Source of the DNA: Flectobacillus longus
Lineage (GTDB): Bacteria > Bacteroidota > Bacteroidia > Cytophagales > Spirosomataceae
Length of the DNA: 62,614 nt
NCBI RefSeq assembly: GCF_030056705.1
Contig: NZ_JASHIC010000003.1
Span: forward strand, 1-62,614
Reading direction: 5' to 3'
Part shown: piece after piece, positions 17,012 through 25,625 of the stretch
Layout: the number at the start of each line of letters is the position of its first letter
Numbering within the stretch: position 1 is the stretch's first letter
Position numbers and translations under genes: made by a program
The notes under the pieces: model-generated
What the model was told of the DNA's origin: nothing
The model's input: only the letters and a program-made list of their open reading frames with translations
Database searches by the model: none

Positions 17012-18349
17012 ATGGAAAGAAGAGACTTTGTCAAAAAATCAGCTATTGCATCTTTAGGTGCTTTGGCATTTAGTCCCAAATCATACTCAAAAATTATAGG
17101 AGCTAACGACCGTGTACGTGTAGGTTGCGTTGGATATTCTGACCGCTTTCGTGCTTCTCACGTACCTCCATTCAAAGCATTCATGAAAGAAATGAACTTT
17201 GAAATGGTAGCAGTTTCAGACCTTTGGAATCGCCGTCGTGAAGAAGGAAAAGCATTTTTGGAAAAAGAGTTAGGCAACTCAATCACCACATATCGCAACA
17301 ACGACGAGCTATATGCAGCCAAAGCAGTAGATGCTGTATTTATCTCTACGGCTGACTTCCAACACGCTATTCATACAATCGAAGCAGTACAAGCTGGCTG
17401 TGATACTTATACCGAAAAACCACTTGCTGAGACAATGGATGATGCTCGTGCGGTATTGAAAGCAGTGAAAAGCTCAGGGAAAATCGTACAAATTGGTTCG
17501 CAACGCCGTAGTGGACAAAACTACTTTGCGGCTGAAGATTATATCAAATCAGGTAAATTTGGCGATATCAAAATGGTAGAGCTAATGTGGAACGTAAACC
17601 AGCCTGGTCGTTGGAGACGTCCAAAGTTGACATCAATTTTGAAAGAATCAGATATCGACTGGAAACGTTTCTTAATCAACCGTCCTGCTGATTCTTTTGA
17701 TCCACGCAAATATTTAGAATACCGTTTGTTCTGGCCATATTCTTCGGGTATTCCTGGTCAATGGATGAGCCACCAAATTGATACTGTACACTGGTTTACT
17801 GGCCTAGAGCATCCACGTAGTGCTGTTGCTAATGGTGGTATTTACCAGTGGAACGACGGTCGTAAAAATGCAGATACTATGACCGTGGTATTTGATTACG
17901 GTCCTGAAAATGATAAAAACAAAGGCTTCCAAGTACAGTTTACAAGCCGTTTCTCAAACTCTGCTGGTGGTACAAAAGAAATTTACTACTCAAATGGTGG
18001 TGAGTTGAACCTTGATACTAACAAAATCTCTCCTCGTGGTGGTTTGACAGAAAGAGAAGCTGCTGAAATGGGCTTAAAAGCGAATCTGTTGCCAGAGCTT
18101 TCATTGAGTGAAGTAACTAAGATTGAAACTAACGCTAATACAGGTTATGACATATTGACGTCTAACCACATCAGAAACTGGATGGAATGTGTTCGTTCTC
18201 GTAAAACACCAAACGCTCCTATCGAAGCTGGTTACCAACACTCAATCGCTTGTATCATGGCCAATGCTGCTTACCGTACTGGTGAAAGAGTAACTTTCGA
18301 TGCTAAGACACAAAATGTAATGGCTGGTTCGAAAATCTTCAAATACTAA
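17012..18349 (+). CDS. Gfo/Idh/MocA family oxidoreductase with Tat signal
   Basis: The start MERRDFVKKSAIASLGALAF carries the RRxFxK twin-arginine motif, so a folded, cofactor-bearing enzyme is probably exported. The N-terminal dinucleotide fold (VRVGCVGYSDRFRASH) and the EKPLAE motif, with the catalytic lysine, define the Gfo/Idh/MocA family; the C-terminal part is the family's beta-sheet domain. Length is 445. With the DUF1080 protein upstream, a role as a sugar or glycoside 3-dehydrogenase is plausible, but the substrate is unknown. A perfect terminator follows. Confidence 0.88.
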   Translation: MERRDFVKKSAIASLGALAFSPKSYSKIIGANDRVRVGCVGYSDRFRASHVPPFKAFMKEMNFEMVAVSDLWNRRREEGKAFLEKELGNSITTYRNNDELYAAKAVDAVFISTADFQHAIHTIEAVQAGCDTYTEKPLAETMDDARAVLKAVKSSGKIVQIGSQRRSGQNYFAAEDYIKSGKFGDIKMVELMWNVNQPGRWRRPKLTSILKESDIDWKRFLINRPADSFDPRKYLEYRLFWPYSSGIPGQWMSHQIDTVHWFTGLEHPRSAVANGGIYQWNDGRKNADTMTVVFDYGPENDKNKGFQVQFTSRFSNSAGGTKEIYYSNGGELNLDTNKISPRGGLTEREAAEMGLKANLLPELSLSEVTKIETNANTGYDILTSNHIRNWMECVRSRKTPNAPIEAGYQHSIACIMANAAYRTGERVTFDAKTQNVMAGSKIFKY

Positions 18350-18370
18350 GATTAAATAGTATTCATGTAT

Positions 18371-18407
18371 AAACAAAAATCCCACTCAAAAGGTGGGATT
18401 TTTGTTT
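18371..18407 (+). terminator. Rho-independent terminator after the Gfo/Idh gene
   Basis: AAACAAAAATCCCAC (18371-18385) and GTGGGATTTTTGTTT (18393-18407) form a perfect 15-bp stem with a 7-nt loop and flanking A and T tracts, so it should work in both directions between convergent genes. Confidence 0.85.
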
Positions 18408-18444
18408 TAAGGAGAGAGGTAAATGTTGTTAGGTATCTAGAAAC

Positions 18445-18795
18445 TTAATTTAAACATGAGATTTGACCACGTAATTGACATTTTCGACGTCGTGAAATGG
18501 TTGCTTTGAGGTTATTACTTAAAATCAAGTTTTGGTTTTTAGCATCATAGTTTCTAACATGAGTGCAGTTAATCATATAAGTTTTATGAATTCTTTCAAA
18601 GCAATACTCTTTGAGTATATGCTCAAAAAACTTGATGGTTCTGGCAAAAAGGTACTTTTCTCCGTTTTTTAAATAAACATACGTGTAATTACAATCGGCT
18701 TGTAACATTACAATTTGTTGAATTGGAATCTTGATTTTCTGAAATCTAAACTCCAGATAACCGTGTGCCGTCGTGCAAAAGTTTTCAAAATTCAT
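18445..18795 (-). CDS. LytTR-domain DNA-binding protein without receiver domain
   Basis: The 116-residue protein is almost entirely a LytTR DNA-binding domain: IVMLQADCNYTYVYLKNG, then FARTIKFFEHIL, FERIHKTYMIN and the C-terminal ISRRRKCQL. The response-regulator receiver domain usual in this family is absent, so it is not a standard two-component regulator. It lies 92 bp downstream of the trypsin-like protease gene on the same strand and may be expressed with it. Targets are unknown. Confidence 0.8.
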   Translation of the reverse strand: MNFENFCTTAHGYLEFRFQKIKIPIQQIVMLQADCNYTYVYLKNGEKYLFARTIKFFEHILKEYCFERIHKTYMINCTHVRNYDAKNQNLILSNNLKATISRRRKCQLRGQISCLN

Positions 18796-18887
18796 GAATA
18801 TTCAATTTAATAGGTTAAAATTTGAAAAATAACTAGGAAAGAGTATTAGACGATAAATGCTATTTTACTACTTGATGATATTATGTA

Positions 18888-19916
18888 CTATTTTTTCATT
18901 GTTTCCTGAATCCATGTACGAAAAGAGGCTGTTCTTGTAAATGTACTAATATCACCATACGTACCGTCTTTTAACCCAACGAGAGGCTCTGTTACACCCC
19001 CATTTAGTACTCCAATGACTGTCCATTTAAAATTAATTTTCATCATTAATGGCCCTCCGCTATCACCTTGAACGGTAGTAGCTTCCCAATCCAAAGCCTT
19101 GTTAGTACTTATACCTGAGCCCAAGGCTTTTTCTTGGTCATTAGCATAACTATCTCCTAGTGTGTTAATTATTCCTGATGGATCATCAAAGTCAAAAGCC
19201 AAAGTACCACCTTCGTGGTTTACGCCACTTATGACATGGGTAAGTCCTCCCATTCGACGATCTAATATGTTTTGTAAAGCATGCTTTTTGGAACGTTTGC
19301 TAGCATCTTGTCCTGCTTGGGCACTGTAGTCGCCATAACCTGCATACCACACAGTACTTCCAATAGTTTCTGAATCAATCGTAAAGTTTACCGAAGCGGG
19401 TGTGACAGAAGTTATCGGCGATGCAAGTTTTATCAATGCAATATCATTTCCATATCTATAAAAATCACCTCCATCCAGCCAACTTGGTGCTATATACAAA
19501 GCCGCAACTTTTCGTGTTTCGATTGGACTATTGGGGTCGTTTCCTATTAATATACTTAACTTGTCAATACTGGTTGGGCTAGTGTCTTTGGCAGGGTCAA
19601 AAAAGCAATGACCTGCCGACAATACCCACTGTGAGCCAATAAGCGTACCCGTACAAGTACCACTTGCTTCACCATGGTCAGCATCAATAAATACCACTGG
19701 CGTAAAATCAGGATAATCAGAGGTATTATAAGGTGCTTGATTGGTGGCAACGGTTTCGTATTTTGATAAAGGTATGTCATGACGAACTCCAAAAGTAGTA
19801 GGAACATCTGTAGGTGCTGTTCCATCGGTATTGGGTGTTACATCGTTATTTTTACTACAACTGAATAGCGCAAAAGAAGCAATAGAAAGACATAATAATC
19901 TTCTGACGTTGAACAT
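18888..19916 (-). CDS. Trypsin-like (S1) serine protease lipoprotein
   Basis: The 342-residue protein has a lipoprotein signal (LFSC, Cys near residue 20), so it is probably anchored in an envelope membrane. The chymotrypsin-fold triad is intact: His in SAGHCF, Asp in NDIALIKL and Ser in GDSGGPLM. Substrate unknown; the domain fills nearly the whole mature chain, with no extra binding module. The upstream region on the minus strand contains a nested inverted-repeat structure at 19958-20021 that could be part of its 5' leader. Confidence 0.85.
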   Translation of the reverse strand: MFNVRRLLCLSIASFALFSCSKNNDVTPNTDGTAPTDVPTTFGVRHDIPLSKYETVATNQAPYNTSDYPDFTPVVFIDADHGEASGTCTGTLIGSQWVLSAGHCFFDPAKDTSPTSIDKLSILIGNDPNSPIETRKVAALYIAPSWLDGGDFYRYGNDIALIKLASPITSVTPASVNFTIDSETIGSTVWYAGYGDYSAQAGQDASKRSKKHALQNILDRRMGGLTHVISGVNHEGGTLAFDFDDPSGIINTLGDSYANDQEKALGSGISTNKALDWEATTVQGDSGGPLMMKINFKWTVIGVLNGGVTEPLVGLKDGTYGDISTFTRTASFRTWIQETMKK

Positions 19917-19957
19917 AATTTCTCAATAAATTTTATTAAAGTACTTAGGAAATAAAA

Positions 19958-20021
19958 CCAACGGTCTCATCAAACCAATTTATGCCGCCACATAAATTAA
20001 ATGATGTATGCAGACCGTTGG
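19958..20021 (-). promoter_or_regulatory. Nested stem-loop in the leader region of the S1 protease gene
   Basis: Outer arms CCAACGGTCT (19958-19967) and AGACCGTTGG (20012-20021) are a perfect 10-bp inverted repeat. Inside it ATTTATG (19978-19984) pairs with CATAAAT (19991-19997). It lies 42-105 bp before the protease ATG on the minus strand. It could be an RNA regulatory element or an end-to-end terminator; no known riboswitch is recognised. Confidence 0.4.
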
Positions 20022-20225
20022 AGGATTGTCATAGCCTAAACAACATAACAAATATAGAGGGCATAATTTTTGCAAATCTGACTTCCCTCTTGAATGGATG
20101 TTTTTGATGAATAGATGGGCATTTTCTTTACATGAATAGTAAAAGATTACTGTTAGAATTTAATAAATACGAATGATTGTTAAAAACAACCGCTCCATTA
20201 TACCCTAAAACCATTCCTCAAAGAT

Positions 20226-20258
20226 TTTGGTGTAACTCCATTTTTAGTCCTAACTTTG
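20226..20258 (+). promoter_or_regulatory. Promoter of the UPF0323 lipoprotein gene
   Basis: TTTG (20226-20229), 21 bp, TAACTTTG (20251-20258): both boxes match the Bacteroidota consensus with standard spacing. Transcription should start near 20265, which places the correct ATG at 20298 rather than an earlier in-frame codon. Confidence 0.6.
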
Positions 20259-20297
20259 AATATAGACATACTGACAACCATTAAACCAAAATTTCAG

Positions 20298-20972
20298 ATG
20301 ACCCCATCTAAACAGCATGCTTTTATCAAGAAGGTAAAAGATATCACCATAGGAAGTACAATCGCTTTGAGTTTATTTGGTCCAGCAATCTTATTGCAAA
20401 GTTGTTCAAGTAATCAAAACGATGATGGTGACTATGAAGAAGTAGAAGTTTATAAAAAAGGTGTAAAAACATATATTTCAGAAACAAGTAAAGGCGTTTT
20501 TAAAATAACGAAAGAAGTAGAAACCGACGCAGATAGCTCGGTGGCTTACGTCACTTATTTGGATGGAAAACAAGATACCTTATCGCCAAGAGCTGTAAAA
20601 GCGCTTATTGACCAAGACGTAGCTAAACATCCTCAACATATTGGTCAAAGCTCAAGTTTGTCAAATGCTTTACTTTATGGTGGTATGGGATATTTTTTGG
20701 GTAGAACTCTGAGTCCTAGCTACTCAAACTATCGTCCCGATTTGTCGAGCAATGGTTTTAGCTCAACTCAAACCCGTAACGATACTACACACAGGCGTCG
20801 CTATCATTCTGGTAGTAGCCTTTGGAGTCGATATTATGTAAGTCAGCAGGTATATAATAGTTCACAACAAGTACATCATGCTATTAATACCTCTCGTACT
20901 ACCTTTAGTAGGCCCACTGGTGGGCGTTCTGGATTTTTCCGAAGTAGTTCACATGGAGGATTCCATAGTTAA
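20298..20972 (+). CDS. UPF0323/YgiB-like lipoprotein
   Basis: The 224-residue protein has a positively charged N-terminus, a hydrophobic stretch and a lipobox-like LLQSCSS. The acidic stretch NDDGDYEEVEV and the Ser/Arg/Gly-rich low-complexity C-terminus (RPTGGRSGFFRSSSHGG) fit UPF0323 lipoproteins and resemble E. coli YgiB. Function unknown. The next gene, 35 bp downstream, is a glutathionylspermidine-synthase-like ATP-grasp protein; the ygiB-ygiC pair in E. coli has the same arrangement, which supports this call. Confidence 0.72.
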   Translation: MTPSKQHAFIKKVKDITIGSTIALSLFGPAILLQSCSSNQNDDGDYEEVEVYKKGVKTYISETSKGVFKITKEVETDADSSVAYVTYLDGKQDTLSPRAVKALIDQDVAKHPQHIGQSSSLSNALLYGGMGYFLGRTLSPSYSNYRPDLSSNGFSSTQTRNDTTHRRRYHSGSSLWSRYYVSQQVYNSSQQVHHAINTSRTTFSRPTGGRSGFFRSSSHGGFHS

Positions 20973-21007
20973 CCAGTATAATTTTATTTCACCCAATTTC
21001 AAAATTT

Positions 21008-22180
21008 ATGATTCATTTAAAAAGTTTAGGTAACTCGCCTGAGTCGGCTCTTCGTAATGCCGACTGGTATTGGATGCTTGGCGAGGATACTCAAAGTTAT
21101 TTGACCAACCAAGTAGCAATAGTTTCAGAAGCTGAAGCAGAAAAGTATTATGCCGCAGCCAACGAGCTATATGAAATGTACATTGAGGCGGCTCAACATG
21201 TAATTGACCAAAACAAATTTGCTGAATTAGGTATTCCTGAAAATCTTATTGATTTAGTAAAGTACTCTTGGGAAAATGACCGCCATTGGCATATCTATGG
21301 ACGCTTCGACCTAGCTGGTGGACTCAATGGCATGCCTATCAAACTCATTGAATTTAATGCAGATACAGCCACGTGTATTCCCGAAACAGCGGTTGTTCAG
21401 TGGGCTTCGTTAAAAGCCAATCGTTTGGACGAGACCCTTCAGTTTAATACTTTATACGAATCATTGGTGGCTCAGTTTAGCGAAATGCGTAAGCAAAATC
21501 CTGATCACGAACCTACACTTCTGATTTCGACAATGGAAGGATATCCTGAAGATGATACCAATATGCAGGTACTGGGCGAAGCTGCTCGTGAAGCAGGTTT
21601 TGAGGTAGCTTTTGAACATATTGAACGTACCGAGTTTTCGAGTGTAGAGGGTATCTACAAACAGAGCACCAATAACGGTAGTTTCACTCGCTATGACTTT
21701 TGGTTTAAACTTGTACCTTGGGAATATATTGGCTGGGATGAACCAGAACTAGCTCAGATTTTGACAGATTTAGTCACTAATGAAAAAACGATTGTATTAA
21801 ATCCAGCTTACACATTGCTGTTTCAATCAAAAGGTATCTTGAAAATTTTGTGGCAATTATTCCCAAATCATCCACTTCTTTTAGAAACAGCCTCAACACC
21901 ATTAGTCAATAAGACTTCTGTTGAAAAAGTACTTTTTGGGCGTGAGGGAGCTAATGTGAAAATTTTGGATACCGCAGGAAATGCCGTTTCGGAAACAGAA
22001 GGAGAATATTTTGAACAGAATAAAGTTTACCAAGAATACGTCGATTTTTTGCAAGATGCGGAAGGAAGTTACTATCAAGCAGGCGTATTTTTTGCGGGCG
22101 AAGCTTGTGGATTAGGCTTCAGAAAAGGAGGAAAAATCATTAATAATACCGCACAATTTGTGGGACATATTATTGAGTAA
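21008..22180 (+). CDS. Glutathionylspermidine synthase-like ATP-grasp protein (YgiC-like)
   Basis: This 390-residue protein corresponds to the synthetase half of E. coli Gss and to the free-standing YgiC/YjfC proteins. Visible family motifs are GRFDLAGG, LIEFNADTATCIPET and the C-terminal region with AGVFFAGEACGLGFRKGG. The family ligates amines or peptides with ATP; YgiC-type members do not clearly make glutathionylspermidine, so the substrate is open. It is probably co-transcribed with the lipoprotein gene upstream. Confidence 0.85.
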   Translation: MIHLKSLGNSPESALRNADWYWMLGEDTQSYLTNQVAIVSEAEAEKYYAAANELYEMYIEAAQHVIDQNKFAELGIPENLIDLVKYSWENDRHWHIYGRFDLAGGLNGMPIKLIEFNADTATCIPETAVVQWASLKANRLDETLQFNTLYESLVAQFSEMRKQNPDHEPTLLISTMEGYPEDDTNMQVLGEAAREAGFEVAFEHIERTEFSSVEGIYKQSTNNGSFTRYDFWFKLVPWEYIGWDEPELAQILTDLVTNEKTIVLNPAYTLLFQSKGILKILWQLFPNHPLLLETASTPLVNKTSVEKVLFGREGANVKILDTAGNAVSETEGEYFEQNKVYQEYVDFLQDAEGSYYQAGVFFAGEACGLGFRKGGKIINNTAQFVGHIIE

Positions 22181-22191
22181 TTTAGTGAGTG

Positions 22192-22245
22192 GTGATTGAG
22201 CGGATGAGTGGTTATTTTAAAATAATCACTCATCCGCTCAATCAC
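22192..22245. terminator. 27-bp-arm palindrome between convergent genes (R2-related)
   Basis: The arms 22192-22218 and 22219-22245 pair with one mismatch and essentially no loop. The right arm carries the R2 words (AATAATCACTCA, TCAATCAC) also present at 8813 and 51986. It should act as a bidirectional terminator; as DNA it could extrude as a cruciform. Confidence 0.7.
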
Positions 22246-22253
22246 TAAATAGC

Positions 22254-22814
22254 TTATCGCAAGTCCAACAAAACGACCTCCCACAATTCTGGATGAGTAG
22301 TATCAAAATACTCGTGGATTATTTCAAATCCTACACGGGCATGAGCAGCCAGCGAGCGTGTATTTCTTTTAGCCACTTCGGTAATACAAAGGTCATATTT
22401 TCCTGATAATCGCTCTTTGTGTAAGGCATACATACCATCAAAAATCCCTTGTCCTCGATAACCTTCGGCTACACAAATTTGCCCCATTGCATAATAATTG
22501 TATTCTTTTACTGGCTTACCTTGATAGTTAAGTTCATCCAACATATCGAACATTGCCATCAGTACAGGAATCTCATATCTAAAACTTGTTGGCATAACCA
22601 AGGCGTATCCCACCACTTTATCGCCATCTTTGGCAATGATTTGTGGCTCAGCGGCATTCATTCTAGACAGTAAATCAAAATTATGCTGAACAGTTACAAA
22701 ACCTTGGCTTGTGGCCACGTCCTCTGAAATGTTCTTATTGAGATTCTGTTGTTGTAAATCTAATACCTGATTTACTTCTTCATCGCTTGTGATGGTAGTG
22801 AATACGATTGACAT
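22254..22814 (-). CDS. GNAT family N-acetyltransferase
   Basis: The 186-residue protein has the GNAT core: VGYALVMP (beta-4), GQICVAEGYRGQGIFDGMY (motif A with the R-G-Q-G-I acetyl-CoA loop) and KRNTRSLAAHARVGFEIIHEY (motif B). The ATG at 22814 is preferred over an upstream in-frame TTG. Substrate unknown. It stands alone, convergent with the ATP-grasp gene. Confidence 0.88.
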   Translation of the reverse strand: MSIVFTTITSDEEVNQVLDLQQQNLNKNISEDVATSQGFVTVQHNFDLLSRMNAAEPQIIAKDGDKVVGYALVMPTSFRYEIPVLMAMFDMLDELNYQGKPVKEYNYYAMGQICVAEGYRGQGIFDGMYALHKERLSGKYDLCITEVAKRNTRSLAAHARVGFEIIHEYFDTTHPELWEVVLLDLR

Positions 22815-22977
22815 TTGGCTCAAACTTTAAATTCTATTTCGTTAACCTTCTAAACTTCAAATAATCAACACTTTATTGTGCTTATAATATTGATTTGTTT
22901 ATTTCGAAAGACAAAACTCTAAATTTTAATTTATAATAAAAAATACCTTTTTTCGATATTTTTATAACAAAAAAGCA

Positions 22978-23547
22978 TTAGTTCAATCTTCTCACCATGA
23001 GTCTTTTGATGACTTCAAAAAGTACTACAGGTTGTAACGTGCGCCAATTGACAACATCCAAGGTGCCTCCAAAATTGATATAATAATCAAGGCGGTATTT
23101 GGTCCATTCTTTTTGGATAAAATCTCTAAAATTACAAGCTGCAATCCAACCATCTTCTACTTCTTCAAACCATTCGGCATAATAATCGTCATCGGTTGAG
23201 CCATGAAAATTAAGGATATTTTCACCAATTAAAATAAACTGATTAATACCTTGCCCTATTAAGTGGTCGATTACATTGCGTTTAAACCACATGATGTCAT
23301 TATGAAGCGTATCATTCCATTCGCCAAACATTTCGATAATTACAAACTGTCTATTATAATCAGCAAACAGGATTTTACAATATAAAGTAGGAGACTCAAA
23401 CTCATCCCAAAATGGATGAATGTAATAACCATAAATATCATTTTCGTACATGGAAGTATTATATAACCTTCCATAAAAGGGAGAACGAGGGTCTTTTGAT
23501 GCCACATAGTGACTTTCCCATTGGTAAAAAGGTTCAATATCCTGCAT
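22978..23547 (-). CDS. Hypothetical protein (189 aa), Trp/Tyr-rich
   Basis: I do not recognise the family. The 189-residue protein has no signal peptide or membrane segment and is rich in aromatic and acidic residues (FYQWESHY, DDDYYAEWFEEVEDGW). The middle (FILIGENILNFHGS) looks like a folded alpha/beta core, and the C-terminus ends in a basic helix (KRLMVRRLN). Codon use is like that of its neighbours. A dispersed repeat (R3) lies about 45 bp upstream of its start. Confidence 0.6.
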   Translation of the reverse strand: MQDIEPFYQWESHYVASKDPRSPFYGRLYNTSMYENDIYGYYIHPFWDEFESPTLYCKILFADYNRQFVIIEMFGEWNDTLHNDIMWFKRNVIDHLIGQGINQFILIGENILNFHGSTDDDYYAEWFEEVEDGWIAACNFRDFIQKEWTKYRLDYYINFGGTLDVVNWRTLQPVVLFEVIKRLMVRRLN

Positions 23548-23590
23548 GATTGGGGACTAAGTATTAATGACGAATTGTAAATGATGAATT

Positions 23591-23720
23591 AGGACTGTAC
23601 GAAGAATTTCCAACTATTGGAGATTTGGGATTTCTGATTTCGAAAGTAAAGGAAATATCTATTTTTTTTTCTAAAATATAGAAGTTTACACTTCCGAAAT
23701 CCAACATCCGATATCCGAAA
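23591..23720 (-). repeat. R3 dispersed element, copy 1 (about 130 bp)
   Basis: Read on the minus strand, the start (TTTCGGATATCGGATGTTGG and the following ATTTCGGAAGTGTA) and the end (CCGAAATCAGAAATCC-type words, then AATAGTTGGAA and GTAC) match 55874-56005 on the plus strand; the middle has diverged. Within each copy CCGAAATC and GATTTCGG words make partial inverted repeats. No coding capacity. Confidence 0.65.
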
Positions 23721-23751
23721 TAGACAGTTTTTCTAAACTCAGCACTCACAA

Positions 23752-24630
23752 CTAATAAGATTTAATCATATCGCTTGGTATCGCTACTACAAAGCTTGCA
23801 GAGCCTTTATGTTTGGTATTGGGTTCTTTGATATCGGCTTCCTCTATCGTGTTGATAGTGACAATTTTCAACGAAGGATTTGCTTTCTTCAAATACCAAA
23901 TAATTCCTTCAAAGTTATTGGAGTGGTAACTGCCATTGAAGTGCAAAAATGCCTTGCCTTCAGACCAGTTTTTCAAAATAAAATGTGCCATAGTAGCATC
24001 TTTACTTGCTTGGGCTTTAGCAATATTCTCGGCCGACATTGTACTTCCTCCCATACCGTGCATTCCGCCCATTTTCATCATCTCAGCATAGCCAGACAAA
24101 GTTAAGTCTACGGTAATAGGTAGGGGGGCTACACTTTTTTTCCCTTCTTCACTCAACTGATTAAGTGCGTCTAAACCTCCTTTTGATACCAAACTGGCAT
24201 AGCGTCGTGGAATATTTGTGGCGATGAAATTGATTTTGTTTTTCTGGGCAAAATCTACCATAGGTTTGTAGTCTGTGGCATAGTTTTGCCACATTTTAGC
24301 TTCAGTCTCAAACTGTTTTCCTGTAATAATACCTTTCAAGTACTCATCAAGAACTACTTGATTATCGGCCTCAAACATTTCGGCTCCTAAAACCAAATTA
24401 CCCTTTTTATCCGTATATAAGTCTTTAGTAACTTGTAACTCTAGCCAGTGTGCAATAGGGTTGTCATGAAGTTCACCAAAGAACACGATATCGGCTTCTT
24501 TGGCCTCCGAAAGCATTTTTTCATAAGAGCTTGGTTTTAATTGAGCTGTATAAATTAAATAAGCAGGTTTGTCTGCTACAAAGCCCCAAGCAAATGATGC
24601 TAGTAAAAGAATTAAAATAAGTTTCCGCAT
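23752..24630 (-). CDS. ChaN-like haem-binding/DUF399 family protein
   Basis: The 292-residue protein starts with a signal peptide (MRKLILILLLASFAWGF). DIVFFGELHDNPIAHWLE is the family hallmark (GExHxxxxxH), shared with ChaN lipoproteins of Campylobacter, which bind haem, and with the metal-dependent Tiki protease fold. A methionine- and histidine-rich segment (MMKMGGMHGMGGSTM) may also bind metal or haem. ATG at 24630 is preferred over an upstream TTG. The gene is divergent from an NTF2-like gene. A role in iron uptake is likely but not shown. Confidence 0.82.
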   Translation of the reverse strand: MRKLILILLLASFAWGFVADKPAYLIYTAQLKPSSYEKMLSEAKEADIVFFGELHDNPIAHWLELQVTKDLYTDKKGNLVLGAEMFEADNQVVLDEYLKGIITGKQFETEAKMWQNYATDYKPMVDFAQKNKINFIATNIPRRYASLVSKGGLDALNQLSEEGKKSVAPLPITVDLTLSGYAEMMKMGGMHGMGGSTMSAENIAKAQASKDATMAHFILKNWSEGKAFLHFNGSYHSNNFEGIIWYLKKANPSLKIVTINTIEEADIKEPNTKHKGSASFVVAIPSDMIKSY

Positions 24631-24763
24631 AATAAAAAATGAATGTTTTATTTTCAAATTAATGTTAAAATAACACTTTTGTAATAAGATGGTTCTTCTT
24701 GCTCCATCTTTATTACTATTTTCCGAGCCAATATATTGCTATACTGTTAAATACCAATCCCCA

Positions 24764-25234
24764 ATGACAACACAGGAAGAATTGATCACTAACTTTTACC
24801 ATGCCTTTGCCCAAAAAGACACACAAAGCATGGAAGCTTGCTATCACTCCAAAGCCACATTCAAAGATCCTATTTTTTATCTAAAACAGCCTTTGATTAT
24901 GGACATGTGGCGTATGTTGATAGAACGAGGCTCTGATATGAAAATTGAACTTTTGAAAGTTCGTACTCATAAAAATAAAGTTGAAGCTACATGGAGAGCT
25001 TCTTACACTTTTGGAAGTACAGGCTTGCCAGTTGTAAATACCATAACGTCGACTTTCTCATTTTCTGAAAACAAAATCTATCAACAACATGATCATTTTA
25101 ACTTTTACAAATGGGCTAGTCAATCCTTAGGACTAAAAGGAAAGCTTTTGGGCTGGACTAGTTTTTTACAAAATAGTGTTCGAAAACAAGCCATGCAACG
25201 CCTCGAATCCTATTCGAAGCAATCACTTGAATAA
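24764..25234 (+). CDS. NTF2/SnoaL-like fold protein
   Basis: From the ATG at 24764 the protein has 156 residues. The start ITNFYHAFAQKDTQSMEACYHSKATFKDP is the typical first helix and strand of the SnoaL/NTF2-like superfamily, and WRASYTFGSTGLPVVNTITSTFSF is the central sheet. The family includes small enzymes and binding proteins, so no specific reaction can be assigned. Upstream in-frame codons encode sequence overlapping the promoter region and are not included. Confidence 0.78.
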   Translation: MTTQEELITNFYHAFAQKDTQSMEACYHSKATFKDPIFYLKQPLIMDMWRMLIERGSDMKIELLKVRTHKNKVEATWRASYTFGSTGLPVVNTITSTFSFSENKIYQQHDHFNFYKWASQSLGLKGKLLGWTSFLQNSVRKQAMQRLESYSKQSLE

Positions 25235-25625
25235 ATAGTATATCTGTTATTTCTTGACATCAGTAAACAACCACGTCAATATAGCATAAGTAGAGAATGA
25301 TAAATGTTTGTCAGGTATTTATTTTTTCAGTTTGCTTTTGCTTGTTCTAATCCCTAGGCATCTCAAAAACAAATAGTATTGTACAAAACAGGATGAATGT
25401 TTTGGCTGAATCCTATTGCATTGGAGTGTTAAATTAGCTGACAAATGACTGTTTAAAGTCAAAGGTTTTGAACTTAAAGTTAAATTTGGGTTCTCTTATT
25501 TATAGTGCTTTCCAAAAAACAACAACATTTTTCTCTTTCTATGAAACTTTTATGGTTAATGCTTGGTTTATTAAATGTATGTACATTAAATATTATTACA
25601 TTTAATATTTTATCTGACCAAACTC
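25235..25625. promoter_or_regulatory. Upstream region of the nitroreductase gene with operator-like repeats
   Basis: This stretch of about 390 bp is AT-rich and holds no supported gene. TTAAATGTA (25571-25579) and TACATTTAA (25597-25605) are perfect inverted 9-mers 17 bp apart, with further ACATTAAAT-type half-sites between them, 22-55 bp before the ATG at 25626. This could be the operator of a redox- or quinone-sensing regulator encoded elsewhere. The rest shows nothing I can support. Confidence 0.4.
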
